NCBI GenBank assembly: GCA_019694395.1
Contig: JAIBCC010000003.1
Location: 250,001 to 314,000 of the forward strand
Source of the DNA: Pyrinomonadaceae bacterium
Lineage (GTDB): Bacteria; Acidobacteriota; Blastocatellia; Pyrinomonadales; Pyrinomonadaceae
Length of the DNA: 64,000 bases
Direction of reading: 5' to 3'
In this document: in pieces, positions 40,446 through 49,619 of the stretch
How positions within the stretch are numbered: the first letter of the stretch is position 1
How the letters are laid out: each line of letters begins with the position of its first letter
Program-made: the position numbers and the translations under genes
Notes under the pieces: generated by a model
The model's database searches: none
Told to the model about the DNA's origin: nothing
The model's input: only the letters and a program-made list of their open reading frames with translations

Positions 40446-40927
40446 TAACTAAATAAGCTGTCAATGTCCTCGTCGGTAATTTCGGCAAAAAAGGAATTTT
40501 GTGCCTCTCGGTGTTTATCGGTATCAAGCGATACATCATCTAAAATTGCCGCCAGCTCATGACTGGCTTTTTTGGTTCGCAGTTTAACTAAGCCCAGTGT
40601 CGAGCGGTCATCAAAAACTAAAACCAAAAGGCTTCTGCCAATAACACAGATGTATATGCTTTCCCGTTCGCCTTCGTGAACGACGGTCGGGAAAATGTCT
40701 TCGCCCAGCAGTTTTGCCATACTATTGGTGGCAGCTACATTTCCTGCCGCTAGGCTGGAAAAACTGGTCGTATCCATATCCCCAATGTCTCCGTGAAAAG
40801 CAATTGGCTGACCATCACGGTCAACTAAAAACACAACACGAGAAGCCGACTCCACGCATAGTCTTTGCAGTAGAGCTTTTATTTTCTGAAACTGATGTTC
40901 TTGTATTATAAAGGGCGATTCTGCCAT
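40445..40927 (-). CDS. mglB: MglB-type roadblock/LC7 protein
   Basis: 160 residues from the internal ATG at 40927 (MAESPFIIQEHQF; a longer frame to 40975 starts in a poor context). A roadblock domain (about 15-110) with VFLVDRDGQPIAFHG and VVHEGERESIYICVIG. MglB is the GTPase-activating partner of MglA. Cytosolic, homodimeric. Predicted to be cotranscribed with mglA. Confidence 0.9.
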   Translation of the reverse strand: MAESPFIIQEHQFQKIKALLQRLCVESASRVVFLVDRDGQPIAFHGDIGDMDTTSFSSLAAGNVAATNSMAKLLGEDIFPTVVHEGERESIYICVIGRSLLVLVFDDRSTLGLVKLRTKKASHELAAILDDVSLDTDKHREAQNSFFAEITDEDIDSLFS

Positions 40928-40975
40928 GAGACCATTTTTCTCTCTTGGATTTGGATTAAAACTGAGGTAAGACAA

Positions 40976-41398
40976 AGTTTTTCAAAATTAACCACTTAAG
41001 AAAAACTGAATGTAGTTTGTAGAAGCAGGTATGCACCAAACCACATCTTTAATCTAACATATCAAAGTAGGATGCTTCAAGTGTTTTTTTATGTTTGTCA
41101 TCATTTAACAAAAATATTGGGCTTTGATATACAGGTTTTTAACTTTTAACGATTTTGTGGAATTATAAGACCAAATTTGGGAAAAAAGAAAAACAAAAAC
41201 TCAGTTCCAAAAGCCAAGGATCAAACATAAGTAATTTCTGTAAGGCATATTAAAAAATGCTATTGCTCAAAAAAATGGAAAAATGTTAAACTTGGATTCG
41301 GGTAGTCACGCTTGGACAGATGCTCAACAAAATCAAATCTTCTGAATCAATTTTACATTGATTTCTGCCTTCCTGAAGTTTTTCGATAACTAACGTCA
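40976..41398. other. 423-bp intergenic region between mglB and yvcK
   Basis: Divergent promoter region of two genes. No ORF of note, no tRNA and no recognisable riboswitch; strongly AT-rich. Nothing specific could be supported here. Confidence 0.6.
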
Positions 41399-42469
41399 AT
41401 GAAAAATCATATCTTTTCACAAAATCTACACGGACTGAATATTGTCACCATTGGTGGCGGAAATGGGCTTTCGACACTTCTTTCAGGACTTAAGCGGTTT
41501 GTTAATGCAAGTAAATTAGAGCCGGTCTGGATCGAAAAACTTTCGGCAATCGTTGCTGTTTCTGATGACGGAGGAAGTTCCGGCAGATTAAGGGACGAGT
41601 TACAAATGCTGCCGCCAGGTGATATTCGCAACTGTATGGTGGCACTGTCGGAAGATTCTTTGTTGCTTTCAAGACTTTTTAAGCATCGCTTTCGCGGAAA
41701 AGGAGAGCTTGGCGGGCATAGTTTTGGTAATTTATTCCTTGCTGCTTTAACCGAAATTACAGGCGATTTTGCCGAGGCAGTTAAACTTTCATCCGAAATT
41801 TTAGCCAGTAAAGGTCACATTTATCCGGCTACAATGGAAGATGTGCGGCTGGTTGCAGAATTAGAGGACGGCGAGCTGGTTTGCGGCGAAACCAACATCG
41901 GAAAAATGGGGAATAAGATCAGAAATCTGCGGCTTGAACCTGAACAATGTCATCCTCTACCCGAGGCTATTGACGCGATTTACGAAGCAGACATCATTAC
42001 AATCGGACCCGGATCGCTTTTTACCAGTTTATTGCCGCCGATTTTAGTCAAAGGTGTAACGGAAGCCATTGCTAATTCCTGCGCCGTCAAAGTATTTATT
42101 TGTAATTTAATGACACAGCCGGGAGAAACAGACGGATTTACCTCGCGCCAGCATCTGGAAACAATTAAAGAATATGCGCCGGAAATTACTTTTGATTATG
42201 TGATTGTCAATAACCGTCCAATCAGCGAGAAACAAGCGGAAAAATATGCACATGAAGGAGCGGAACAAATTGGGGTTCACGGCTCTATCTCACCGGAAAC
42301 GATTGTCGGCGCAGAGATTATTTACGGAAATTTACTGGATGACAGCGAGATGGTGCGGCATCATCCCGAAAAACTTGCTCAGGTTGTTTTGCTTTGCTCA
42401 AATAAACCAAGTTTAAATAAGAGTTTGAGCTACGACAATATTCAATGGCAAACACAACACGTCAACTAA
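41399..42469 (+). CDS. yvcK: YvcK/CofD-like gluconeogenesis factor
   Basis: 356 residues. GGGNGLSTLLSGLKRF near the N-terminus binds UDP-sugar, and VSDDGGSSGRLRDELQMLPPGDIRNC is the signature of the CofD-like family. YvcK binds UDP-GlcNAc and regulates peptidoglycan precursor supply and cell shape. Here it directly precedes glmU, which makes UDP-GlcNAc, so the neighbourhood supports a cell-wall role. Confidence 0.93.
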   Translation: MKNHIFSQNLHGLNIVTIGGGNGLSTLLSGLKRFVNASKLEPVWIEKLSAIVAVSDDGGSSGRLRDELQMLPPGDIRNCMVALSEDSLLLSRLFKHRFRGKGELGGHSFGNLFLAALTEITGDFAEAVKLSSEILASKGHIYPATMEDVRLVAELEDGELVCGETNIGKMGNKIRNLRLEPEQCHPLPEAIDAIYEADIITIGPGSLFTSLLPPILVKGVTEAIANSCAVKVFICNLMTQPGETDGFTSRQHLETIKEYAPEITFDYVIVNNRPISEKQAEKYAHEGAEQIGVHGSISPETIVGAEIIYGNLLDDSEMVRHHPEKLAQVVLLCSNKPSLNKSLSYDNIQWQTQHVN

Positions 42470-42476
42470 TGTTGAA

Positions 42477-42534
42477 GGGCAAAAGTAAAAAGTTAAAAGG
42501 CAAAATTTGAAATTCGGAATTTAGAATTTGAAAT
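42477..42534. repeat. Heptamer tracts between yvcK and glmU
   Basis: GCAAAAGTAAAAAGTTAAAAGGCAAAA and then degenerate TTGAAAT/TCGGAATT/TAGAATT/TGAAATA units run up to the glmU start. Confidence 0.65.
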
Positions 42535-43935
42535 ATGGAACAAAATGAACAACTTCCGCTAGATGTTTTAATTTTGGCGGCGGGACTTGGAACGCGGATG
42601 CGTTCTAATTTGGCAAAAGTCTTACATAAACTCGATGGTCGTCCGTTAATTAATCACGTTTGCCGGACGGCAACGGCACTTGCGCCACGCAAAATTTATG
42701 TAGTTATCGGACATCAGGGCGAAGACGTTAAAAGTGCAGTTTTAGAAGAACTCAACGAAGAAAATGCTGAATTTGCCTGGCAAAAAGAACAGCTCGGCAC
42801 CGGTCACGCCGTTAATTCTGCCCGTGAGTTTTTGGAAAATGAAGATTCGACCTTACTTGTGCTTTCGGGTGATGTTCCAATGATTCGGGCGGAAACACTG
42901 GCGGCTCTGGTGCAAAAACATCACACTCATCGCGGGCGCGGCGCAGCTTGCACTATTTTGACCGTTAATCTGAGTGATCCAACAGGTTACGGGCGCATAG
43001 TGCGTGATTCCGAAGGGCTTTTCAATAGAATTGTTGAGCAAAAAGATGCAACTGACGAAGAAAAAGCCGTTAAAGAAATAAATTCGGGGATTTACTGCTT
43101 TAACACCAAAAAACTTTATTCTGCATTAACCCGGGTTAAAAATAACAATGCACAGGGCGAATATTATTTGACGGATGTTCCCGCGCTTTTACGCGAAGAA
43201 GGCGAGGATATAGCAATTTATCGCCACAGCGACGCGCACGAAATTGAAGGAATCAATAATCGGGTTCAGCTTGCCGATATGGAGCGCACTCTTTGCCGTA
43301 GAACTATTTCGCGGCTGATGCTGGATTACGGGGTAACTTTTATTGATCCGAAAAATTCTTATGTCAGCGAGCGGGCTAACATCGGACGCGATACTATTAT
43401 TTATCCAAATGTGGCGATTGAAGGCGAAACCGTTATTGGTGACGGTTGTCTGATCCGCAGCGGAACGCGCATCACCAATTCGCGCATCGGGCGCAGTGTA
43501 GAAATTTTAGATAATTGCGTCATAACCGATTCCGAAATTTCTGACACCTGCACCGTCGGACCCATGGCGCACTTACGCGGACACGCCCGAATGGAAGAAA
43601 AAGCCAAGGTCGGAAATTTTGTCGAACTCAAAAAAACGATTCTCGGGCGCGGTTCCAAAGCCAACCATTTGACGTATTTGGGAGATGCCACAATTGGCGA
43701 AAAAACCAATATCGGGGCAGGAACAATTACTTGTAATTACGACGGTAAAAATAAACACGCTACTGCCATTGGAAATAATGTTAGAATTGGTTCCGACACG
43801 ATGCTGATCGCTCCGGTCAAAGTCGGAGACGGTGCGGTAACAGGTGCAGGAAGTGTGGTTAATAAAGACGTTGAAGAAAATAAATTAGTGGTTGGTGCGC
43901 CTGCTCGTGCAATAAAAACATTAAACCAAGAATAA
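42535..43935 (+). CDS. glmU: Bifunctional UDP-GlcNAc pyrophosphorylase / GlcN-1-P acetyltransferase
   Basis: 466 residues, full length. N-terminal uridyltransferase (LAAGLGTRMRS at 11-21; LSGDVPMIR; GYGRIVRD) and C-terminal left-handed beta-helix with hexapeptide repeats (from about 260; GNFVELKK, NHLTYLGDA, GAGTITCNYDG). It makes UDP-GlcNAc for peptidoglycan, lipid and glycan synthesis. Linked to yvcK upstream and glmS 1.6 kb downstream. Confidence 0.97.
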   Translation: MEQNEQLPLDVLILAAGLGTRMRSNLAKVLHKLDGRPLINHVCRTATALAPRKIYVVIGHQGEDVKSAVLEELNEENAEFAWQKEQLGTGHAVNSAREFLENEDSTLLVLSGDVPMIRAETLAALVQKHHTHRGRGAACTILTVNLSDPTGYGRIVRDSEGLFNRIVEQKDATDEEKAVKEINSGIYCFNTKKLYSALTRVKNNNAQGEYYLTDVPALLREEGEDIAIYRHSDAHEIEGINNRVQLADMERTLCRRTISRLMLDYGVTFIDPKNSYVSERANIGRDTIIYPNVAIEGETVIGDGCLIRSGTRITNSRIGRSVEILDNCVITDSEISDTCTVGPMAHLRGHARMEEKAKVGNFVELKKTILGRGSKANHLTYLGDATIGEKTNIGAGTITCNYDGKNKHATAIGNNVRIGSDTMLIAPVKVGDGAVTGAGSVVNKDVEENKLVVGAPARAIKTLNQE

Positions 43936-43959
43936 TTTATCCTACCCAATGAGGAAAAA

Positions 43960-44232
43960 ATGAATAGCAATGAAGAGAATCCGGCATCTAATCAGAAAAC
44001 GCAAATTACTATAAAAATTGATTTAGATGTTTTGAATTATTTCAAAGAACGCGCGTCCGAACCTAATGCCGCTCCCTATCAAACTCAAATCAATAATGAG
44101 CTTCGGGCTGTGATGGAACGAAACGGAAAAGGAAGAATCAAAGTTAAAAAAGAAAAAGATGAGTTCGATGATTTGCTGTCAAATAAAAAATTCCTAAAGT
44201 CTTTGGCTAAAGAAATTAAGAAACTTCTCTAA
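43960..44232 (+). CDS. BrnA/CopG-like protein
   Basis: 90 residues. ITIKIDLDVLNYFKERASEPNAAPYQTQINNELRAVME matches the BrnA antitoxin pattern (strand, then two helices, PYQT.IN..LR). A Lys-rich C-terminal part follows. BrnA binds DNA and neutralises BrnT, but no BrnT gene is adjacent, so this is an orphan or has another role. GAGGAAAAAA precedes the ATG. Confidence 0.65.
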   Translation: MNSNEENPASNQKTQITIKIDLDVLNYFKERASEPNAAPYQTQINNELRAVMERNGKGRIKVKKEKDEFDDLLSNKKFLKSLAKEIKKLL

Positions 44233-44235
44233 ATT

Positions 44236-44889
44236 ATGAAAAGTCTCAAGTTAATTTGGCTGATTTTATTTGCAATTTGCTGCCTTGGAACTGTTTCCGC
44301 CCAGGAACAAGTATCCGATTGCTACAAATACGGCACCGAAGGTTTTGCCGGTAAAAAAATCAGTCTTGACTTTGAGGAAGTAGAACTGCAAAAAATTTTA
44401 GCTGAAATAACCAAACAAGTCGGTTGCGAGTTTGTGGTTGATAAATCAGTCGGGAAGCCGATTTTTTCGATGAATTTGAGTAATGCCCCTTGGTTTGATG
44501 CCCTCAAATCACTGCTTGAGTTGGAAAATTTGGGAATTCAACAAGCAGGTCCAATGTTTAGGGTCGCCAAGCTGGACGATCTGCAAAAAGAAATAAATCC
44601 ATCTGAAGGAATAAAAACGAAGAAAATCGCCGAAAATCTGATTCGGACAGAAGTCATTATCTTGAAAAAGAATTTGTATCCCGATTCGATGAGCAAAGAA
44701 GAATTGGGCAAATTGATTTCGGAAAAATTATCCGAAAACGGCTCATACGAAATTGATGACAAGGAAAATGCGCTGAAAATAGTTGACCTTGAGAAAAATC
44801 TGATCGCCGTCAGAAATCTGGTCACCAAACTCTATGTAAATTTGCTTGACAAAGAAGTTACCGAGCAAGCCAAACAAAAGAAACCGTAA
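44236..44889 (+). CDS. Exported protein with an STN/secretin N-terminal-like domain
   Basis: 217 residues. Signal peptide (LIWLILFAICCLGTVSAQ). The segment ISLDFEEVELQKILAEITKQVGCEFVVDKSVGKP...LSNAPWFDALKSLLELENLG is the STN fold found at the start of PilQ and TonB receptors. A second domain (about 120-205) with ELGKLISEKLSENGSYEIDDKEN resembles secretin N domains. No pore domain, so it may be an accessory or assembly factor. 4 bp after the BrnA-like gene. Confidence 0.65.
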   Translation: MKSLKLIWLILFAICCLGTVSAQEQVSDCYKYGTEGFAGKKISLDFEEVELQKILAEITKQVGCEFVVDKSVGKPIFSMNLSNAPWFDALKSLLELENLGIQQAGPMFRVAKLDDLQKEINPSEGIKTKKIAENLIRTEVIILKKNLYPDSMSKEELGKLISEKLSENGSYEIDDKENALKIVDLEKNLIAVRNLVTKLYVNLLDKEVTEQAKQKKP

Positions 44890-44910
44890 TTATCGAGGAA
44901 AAAAAGGTTT

Positions 44911-45465
44911 ATGAAAAAACGCTCATTTTTATTCTTGTTGCTCATTTGTTTGTGTGCGGGGAATATTTTTGCTCAAATACAAAAGCCTAATTTGAGTGGA
45001 ACTTGGCAACTTAATCTAGAAAAATCAAAATTAGATGAGTTTGGTAAACAATCATTTGAGGACGGGTTTTTTGAGAAATTACAAATGCAGATTTCTCAGC
45101 AAAGGTCAAATATTATAATTACTGACAGAGTAATTCCTAAAAAAGATACGTCTGAAGAAGAACTCCAAATTCGATATCAATTTGTTACGGATGGAAAAAT
45201 CAGGCTGCTTAAAGGACTAGATGGATCAATTTCAAATCCTGATGATGGTTTCTATAAAGGGTTTTGGTTTCAAAATAGATTAGTTATCAAACTTTTTTCT
45301 AATGATGAGAAGATTTTGAAAAAGACTTTGATGGGGACTATCGAATTTTCTCTTTCAGCAAATAAGAAAGACTTGATGCGTGTAACAAGAGTTTTTGCAG
45401 AAAATTCTTTTAATGGTTCAAGAATTGGCGACTCAGTAATGGTGTATAACCTTTTAGAAAAATAA
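44911..45465 (+). CDS. Exported lipocalin-like hypothetical protein
   Basis: 184 residues. Signal peptide (FLFLLLICLCAGNIFAQ). PNLSGTWQLNLEKSK is a common opening of acidobacterial secreted lipocalin-like domains, followed by beta strands (ITDRVIPKKDTSEEELQIRYQF...). Function unknown. 21 bp after the STN protein. Confidence 0.55.
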   Translation: MKKRSFLFLLLICLCAGNIFAQIQKPNLSGTWQLNLEKSKLDEFGKQSFEDGFFEKLQMQISQQRSNIIITDRVIPKKDTSEEELQIRYQFVTDGKIRLLKGLDGSISNPDDGFYKGFWFQNRLVIKLFSNDEKILKKTLMGTIEFSLSANKKDLMRVTRVFAENSFNGSRIGDSVMVYNLLEK

Positions 45466-45492
45466 AAAATGAAGTATGCGGAATCAAGGAAT

Positions 45493-45521
45493 TTCATCCT
45501 TCATCCCTCATCCTTCATCCC
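45493..45521. repeat. TCATCCT/TCATCCC heptamer tract
   Basis: Four tandem heptamers (TTCATCC.. to ..CCCTAAA) directly before glmS, with a degenerate mirror (ATGAAGTATGCGGAATCAAGGA) on the left. No glmS ribozyme was seen here. Confidence 0.7.
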
Positions 45522-45530
45522 TAAAAATTT

Positions 45531-47393
45531 ATGTGTGGAATTGTTGGATACGTTGGAAATAAACAAGTTGTGCCTGTCATTATTGAGGGCTTGAGGAAAT
45601 TGGAATATCGCGGATACGATTCGGCGGGAATTGCGGTGGTGGATGAAAATCACGACTTAGCGATTCGCCGCGCCGAAGGAAAACTCCGCAATTTAGAAGA
45701 GGCGATTCGTTTAAAACCGCTTGATGGAACTTACGGAATCGGTCATACACGCTGGGCAACGCACGGTCGTCCAACCGAAGAAAATGCCCATCCGCATCGG
45801 GATTGTTCGGGCAAAATCGTTGTCGTTCATAACGGAATTATCGAAAATTATTTGCCGTTAAAAGAAATGCTCCGCGAAAAAGGGCACGAGTTCAAGACCG
45901 AAACCGATACCGAAATCGTCGCGCATCTGATCGAAGATATTATCAACACGGACGGTTTAGCTTTTGAACCTGCCGTTCGCAAAGCCGTCCAGCAACTGCG
46001 CGGGATTTTCGCGCTTTCCATCATTTCCGCCGACGAACCTGACACGATTATTGCCGTCCGCGAAGGTCCGCCTGTAGTTATCGGTTTGGGCGACGGCGAA
46101 TTTTTTGTGGCATCCGACATTCCCGCGATTTTGCAGCATACCCGCGACGTTTTTTATCTCGGCGAAAAAGAAATTGCCGTTTTAACCAAAGATTCTGTGC
46201 GGGTGACGGATTTTGACGGAAACGCCGTTGAACCGAAACAGCAGCGTATCACCTGGGATCCGATTGCGGCGGAAAAAGGCGGATTCAAGCATTTTATGCT
46301 CAAGGAAATTTACGAACAGCCGCGTGCCGTCCGCGATACTGTCAAAGGTCGGGTTTCGCACGAAACAGGCAAAGTTTTCCTTGATCCGATGAATATTTCC
46401 GAAGAAGAATTCAAATCAATTCGTTCGATCAAAGTTGCGGCTTGCGGAACAAGCTGGCACGCCGGAATCGCCGGAAAATATATGATCGAACAGCTTGCCA
46501 GAGTTCCGGTCGAAGTTGATTATGCTTCCGAATTTCGTTACCGCGATCCTGTTTTGAGCGAAGATGATCTGCTCATCGTTATTTCGCAATCGGGAGAAAC
46601 TGCCGACACAATTGCCGCAATGCGCGAAGCTAAACAATACGGTTGCAAGGTTTTAGCGGTTTGCAACGTCTTTGGTTCGATGATTACCCGTGAAGCCGAC
46701 GGAACGATTTTGACGCACGCCGGACCCGAGATCGGAGTTGCTTCGACCAAAGCCTTTACTTCGCAGATGATCGCGCTTTATTTGTTTGCACTTTATCTTG
46801 GGCAACTGCGCGGAAAAATTGATCAGGAAGAAGCCAAGTTTCACGCTCAGGAGTTAGCGGAATTACCTTTGAAAATCGAACATCTTTTGAACGATGCAGA
46901 TACGATCGAGGACTTATCCAAAGAATTTTTCCGGGTGCAGGATTTTCTTTATTTAGGTCGCGGAATTAATTTTCCGGTTGCATTGGAAGGTGCATTGAAA
47001 CTCAAAGAAATTTCCTACATTCACGCCGAAGGCTATCCCGCAGGCGAGATGAAACACGGTCCGAATGCGTTGATCGACGAAAAATTGCCCGTTGTTATCA
47101 TCAACACCCGTGAAGAAGGAAATGCCGGAAGCGAGCTTCGCTACGAAAAAACGCACTCAAATATCGTTGAGGTAAAATCGCGTGACGGAATTATCGTTTC
47201 GATTCTGACCGAAGGCGACGGAATGAGTTCCAAAGTTTCCGATCATGTGGTCGAAATTCCCAAAACTTCTGATTTGCTCGCGCCGATTCTTTCAATCGTG
47301 CCTTTGCAATTATTGGCTTATAACATTGCCGTTCGTCGGGGCTGTGATGTTGACCAACCGCGAAATTTGGCAAAATCGGTGACAGTAGAGTAA
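45531..47393 (+). CDS. glmS: Glutamine-fructose-6-phosphate aminotransferase
   Basis: 620 residues. Begins MCGIVGYVG, with Cys2 as the glutaminase nucleophile; N-terminal Ntn domain (1-220), then two SIS domains (from about 295 and about 465; [22 protein letters not shown]). C-terminal [16 protein letters not shown] is typical. Makes glucosamine-6-phosphate, the first step toward UDP-GlcNAc, and so works upstream of GlmU. 65 bp after the previous gene. Confidence 0.97.
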   Translation: MCGIVGYVGNKQVVPVIIEGLRKLEYRGYDSAGIAVVDENHDLAIRRAEGKLRNLEEAIRLKPLDGTYGIGHTRWATHGRPTEENAHPHRDCSGKIVVVHNGIIENYLPLKEMLREKGHEFKTETDTEIVAHLIEDIINTDGLAFEPAVRKAVQQLRGIFALSIISADEPDTIIAVREGPPVVIGLGDGEFFVASDIPAILQHTRDVFYLGEKEIAVLTKDSVRVTDFDGNAVEPKQQRITWDPIAAEKGGFKHFMLKEIYEQPRAVRDTVKGRVSHETGKVFLDPMNISEEEFKSIRSIKVAACGTSWHAGIAGKYMIEQLARVPVEVDYASEFRYRDPVLSEDDLLIVISQSGETADTIAAMREAKQYGCKVLAVCNVFGSMITREADGTILTHAGPEIGVASTKAFTSQMIALYLFALYLGQLRGKIDQEEAKFHAQELAELPLKIEHLLNDADTIEDLSKEFFRVQDFLYLGRGINFPVALEGALKLKEISYIHAEGYPAGEMKHGPNALIDEKLPVVIINTREEGNAGSELRYEKTHSNIVEVKSRDGIIVSILTEGDGMSSKVSDHVVEIPKTSDLLAPILSIVPLQLLAYNIAVRRGCDVDQPRNLAKSVTVE

Positions 47394-47414
47394 TCCAAAA
47401 GCTGAAAAATTATT

Positions 47415-47479
47415 GCCACAAAAAGCACAGAAAACACAAAACAGAGAAAAACATTTTGTGAATTTTGTGCTTTTGTGGC
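47415..47479. repeat. Palindromic repeat element after glmS
   Basis: GCCACAAAAAGCACAG on the left is mirrored by TTTTGTGCTTTTGTGGC on the right; short CACAAAA-type units inside. May also act as a terminator region between the convergent genes. Confidence 0.7.
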
Positions 47480-47505
47480 GATTGCTTTTTTCCGCAAATT
47501 AAAAT

Positions 47506-47787
47506 TTAAGACTGTTTTTTGTTAAGCCAATAATAAAACGGCAGACTAAAACCTAATCCGCCGATCAATGAAAGCACAATAAACCAATACCATTTGATTT
47601 TGCCGATTGGGTTGACCGCGAACCAATAAGCTAACAAAAACATTGCCAGAAAACAGTCAAGGATAAATCCGAGCGCAAGTTTATCAGTATAAAATTGCGA
47701 AAAACTATGAAATTCAGTCAATAACCAATAGATAAAAATTCCGTTGGGAACAAGTAATCCGAAAATGGCAATAATCAGCAAAATCAT
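47506..47787 (-). CDS. Small three-helix membrane protein
   Basis: 93 residues with three hydrophobic segments (about 1-20, 38-58, 66-88). It resembles DUF2834-like small membrane proteins, but the match is weak. It lies 7 bp downstream of dapD on the same strand and is probably cotranscribed. Function unknown. Confidence 0.5.
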   Translation of the reverse strand: MILLIIAIFGLLVPNGIFIYWLLTEFHSFSQFYTDKLALGFILDCFLAMFLLAYWFAVNPIGKIKWYWFIVLSLIGGLGFSLPFYYWLNKKQS

Positions 47788-47794
47788 TTTGGTT

Positions 47795-48625
47795 TTACCT
47801 CAAATAATCTTCTAATTTGGTCGAAGCATCGGTTTTTTCGTCACGATATTTGACGATAATCGGCGCATAAAGCGATAAGCCTTGTTCTTTGCCGAAACCG
47901 TTGGTAATTTGGCGTGATCCTTGGACAACGACTGCGCCTGCCGGAATTTCCAAAGATTTCTCGGCGGTTGATTTGATGATTTCACCATTGACCAAATCGA
48001 AAACAGGCGTTGAACGAGTCAAAATCACGCCCGAAGCCAGAACGACTTTTTCGCGGACAATCACGCCCTCATAAACGCCTGTGTTGCCGCCAATTAAGCA
48101 ATCGTCTTCGATAATGACGGGATTGGCATTGACAGGTTCGAGAACTCCGCCGATTTGCGCCGCTGCCGAAATATGAACCCGTTTGCCGATTTGGGCGCAG
48201 CTTCCGACGAGCGCGTGCGAATCAATCATTGTTCCTTCGTCAACGAATGCTCCGACATTAACGTAACACGGCGGCATACAAACCACGCTTGGCGCAATGT
48301 ATGAGCCGTCACGAATAGAACTTCCGCCCGGAACGATGCGAACTTTGTCTGCTAAAGTCATTGGTCGCAACGGATAAGTTTCTTTGTCGAAGAATTTGAA
48401 AGTCTCGGTTTCTTTCGACATTTCGACCATGTTACCCATTTTGAAGCCCAAAAGAATTCCACGTTTGACCCAGGCATTTGTTTGCCAGTTGCCGTCTGCA
48501 TCTTTTTCGGCTGAACGGATTTTGCCTGTGCGTAGAGCGGTTTTGAATTCTTCAAAAATTGCGCGATCTTCTGCCGTAAATTCTGATTTAGTTAATAGTT
48601 GTTCGATTTTTTCTTGTAAAGTCAT
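47795..48625 (-). CDS. dapD: Tetrahydrodipicolinate N-succinyltransferase
   Basis: 276 residues, normal for DapD. N-terminal helical domain, then a hexapeptide left-handed helix ([37 protein letters not shown]) and [17 protein letters not shown], the succinyl-CoA/substrate region. It carries out the succinyl branch of lysine/diaminopimelate synthesis; DapA is 2.4 kb away. The start overlaps the next upstream gene by 4 bp. Confidence 0.95.
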   Translation of the reverse strand: MTLQEKIEQLLTKSEFTAEDRAIFEEFKTALRTGKIRSAEKDADGNWQTNAWVKRGILLGFKMGNMVEMSKETETFKFFDKETYPLRPMTLADKVRIVPGGSSIRDGSYIAPSVVCMPPCYVNVGAFVDEGTMIDSHALVGSCAQIGKRVHISAAAQIGGVLEPVNANPVIIEDDCLIGGNTGVYEGVIVREKVVLASGVILTRSTPVFDLVNGEIIKSTAEKSLEIPAGAVVVQGSRQITNGFGKEQGLSLYAPIIVKYRDEKTDASTKLEDYLR

Positions 48626-49116
48626 TGTTCTTTATAATAGTAAATAAAAGTTGGAGCATTTTCATCAATCAAACTCCAATTTCTTACTTCCTGTTGGAAG
48701 TTATTAAAGACTTGATTGCCGCTAAGCGTTACCTCGCCTTGTTTGCCTGTAATTTTCAAGCTTTTAATTCTAAATTTTTCGTCATCATATCTTTTAAGTT
48801 TATCAATATCTACAGTCATAATTCTGAAAACCTGATTTGGCATAATTCTGACTTTAATCTTGTTATTTTTTTCGTCAATAATATAGGAATTTTCAGATTG
48901 GTTCGGACTTTTCCATTCACTTTTTTCTGAGTTAAATTCTTCAATACTCATTATATTTGGGCTTGAGTCTCCAACTTTAATCCACAAAACGTCATATTCA
49001 ACTTCAATGATTTCATTAGACATGTTGACAATCACAAAATCTCGATAGGTGTTACAACCCATAACGAGCAATAAAAAACATAAACAAACCATACATAATG
49101 ATTTTTTATTTTTCAT
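48622..49116 (-). CDS. Lipoprotein of unknown function
   Basis: 164 residues. Lipobox LVMGC (Cys about 21). The mature part has a beta-rich N-terminal half ([23 protein letters not shown]) and a C-terminal half with [15 protein letters not shown]. No family recognised. Its stop overlaps the dapD start by 4 bp, which implies translational coupling with dapD. Confidence 0.6.
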   Translation of the reverse strand: MKNKKSLCMVCLCFLLLVMGCNTYRDFVIVNMSNEIIEVEYDVLWIKVGDSSPNIMSIEEFNSEKSEWKSPNQSENSYIIDEKNNKIKVRIMPNQVFRIMTVDIDKLKRYDDEKFRIKSLKITGKQGEVTLSGNQVFNNFQQEVRNWSLIDENAPTFIYYYKEQ

Positions 49117-49191
49117 AAAAGTCTCTCAAATCTAAATTGGCGGTCTTTCTCATAGCTCACACTGACAGAATCACGCTTTTAAAATTAATAA

Positions 49192-49581
49192 TTATTGGAT
49201 TCTATTTCTTTCCATTGCTACTTCGGAAACGCTAAATCCCATTTTCTTCCAGAATTCTTCGCTTCCGCGTCCCGCGCGTAAAACCCAAGTGATGTTTTTA
49301 TCATCGCCCATCAGTCTTTCAACTAATTCGCGTCCAACGCCTTGTTTGCGAAAATCTTCGGCAACCGCCACTGTTCCGATGTAGCCATTAGAAACTCCAT
49401 CACACAAAGCGCGGGCAAACCCGATGACTCTTTCGTCTTCAAAAGCAACGACAGTGCGACTGGCGTTTTCCATCATTTGGTGGAATTTATCGGCATCGGC
49501 AACGCGCTTTTCCCAACCATTTTCGGCTAAAAATTGTCGAACTGCTTCGTAATCGTTTGGTGTAATTGCCCTAAACTCCAT
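49192..49581 (-). CDS. GNAT-family N-acetyltransferase
   Basis: 129 residues. MEFRAITPNDYEAVRQFLAENGW is a GNAT start; VAVAEDFRKQGVGRELVERLM is the acetyl-CoA-binding motif (Q-x-x-G-x-G/A variant). Small stand-alone acetyltransferase, substrate unknown. Divergent from the M1 peptidase gene. Confidence 0.85.
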   Translation of the reverse strand: MEFRAITPNDYEAVRQFLAENGWEKRVADADKFHQMMENASRTVVAFEDERVIGFARALCDGVSNGYIGTVAVAEDFRKQGVGRELVERLMGDDKNITWVLRAGRGSEEFWKKMGFSVSEVAMERNRIQ

Positions 49582-49619
49582 TTGGTTAAATCCTTTCCAG
49601 ACTGCTAGGATAGTTTGCT

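Noticed and set aside
43960..44232. A complete BrnT-BrnA toxin-antitoxin module
   Set aside because: No BrnT-like ORF is adjacent on either side.
45466..45530. glmS ribozyme upstream of glmS
   Set aside because: The gap is only 65 bp and contains heptamer repeats, with none of the ribozyme core.
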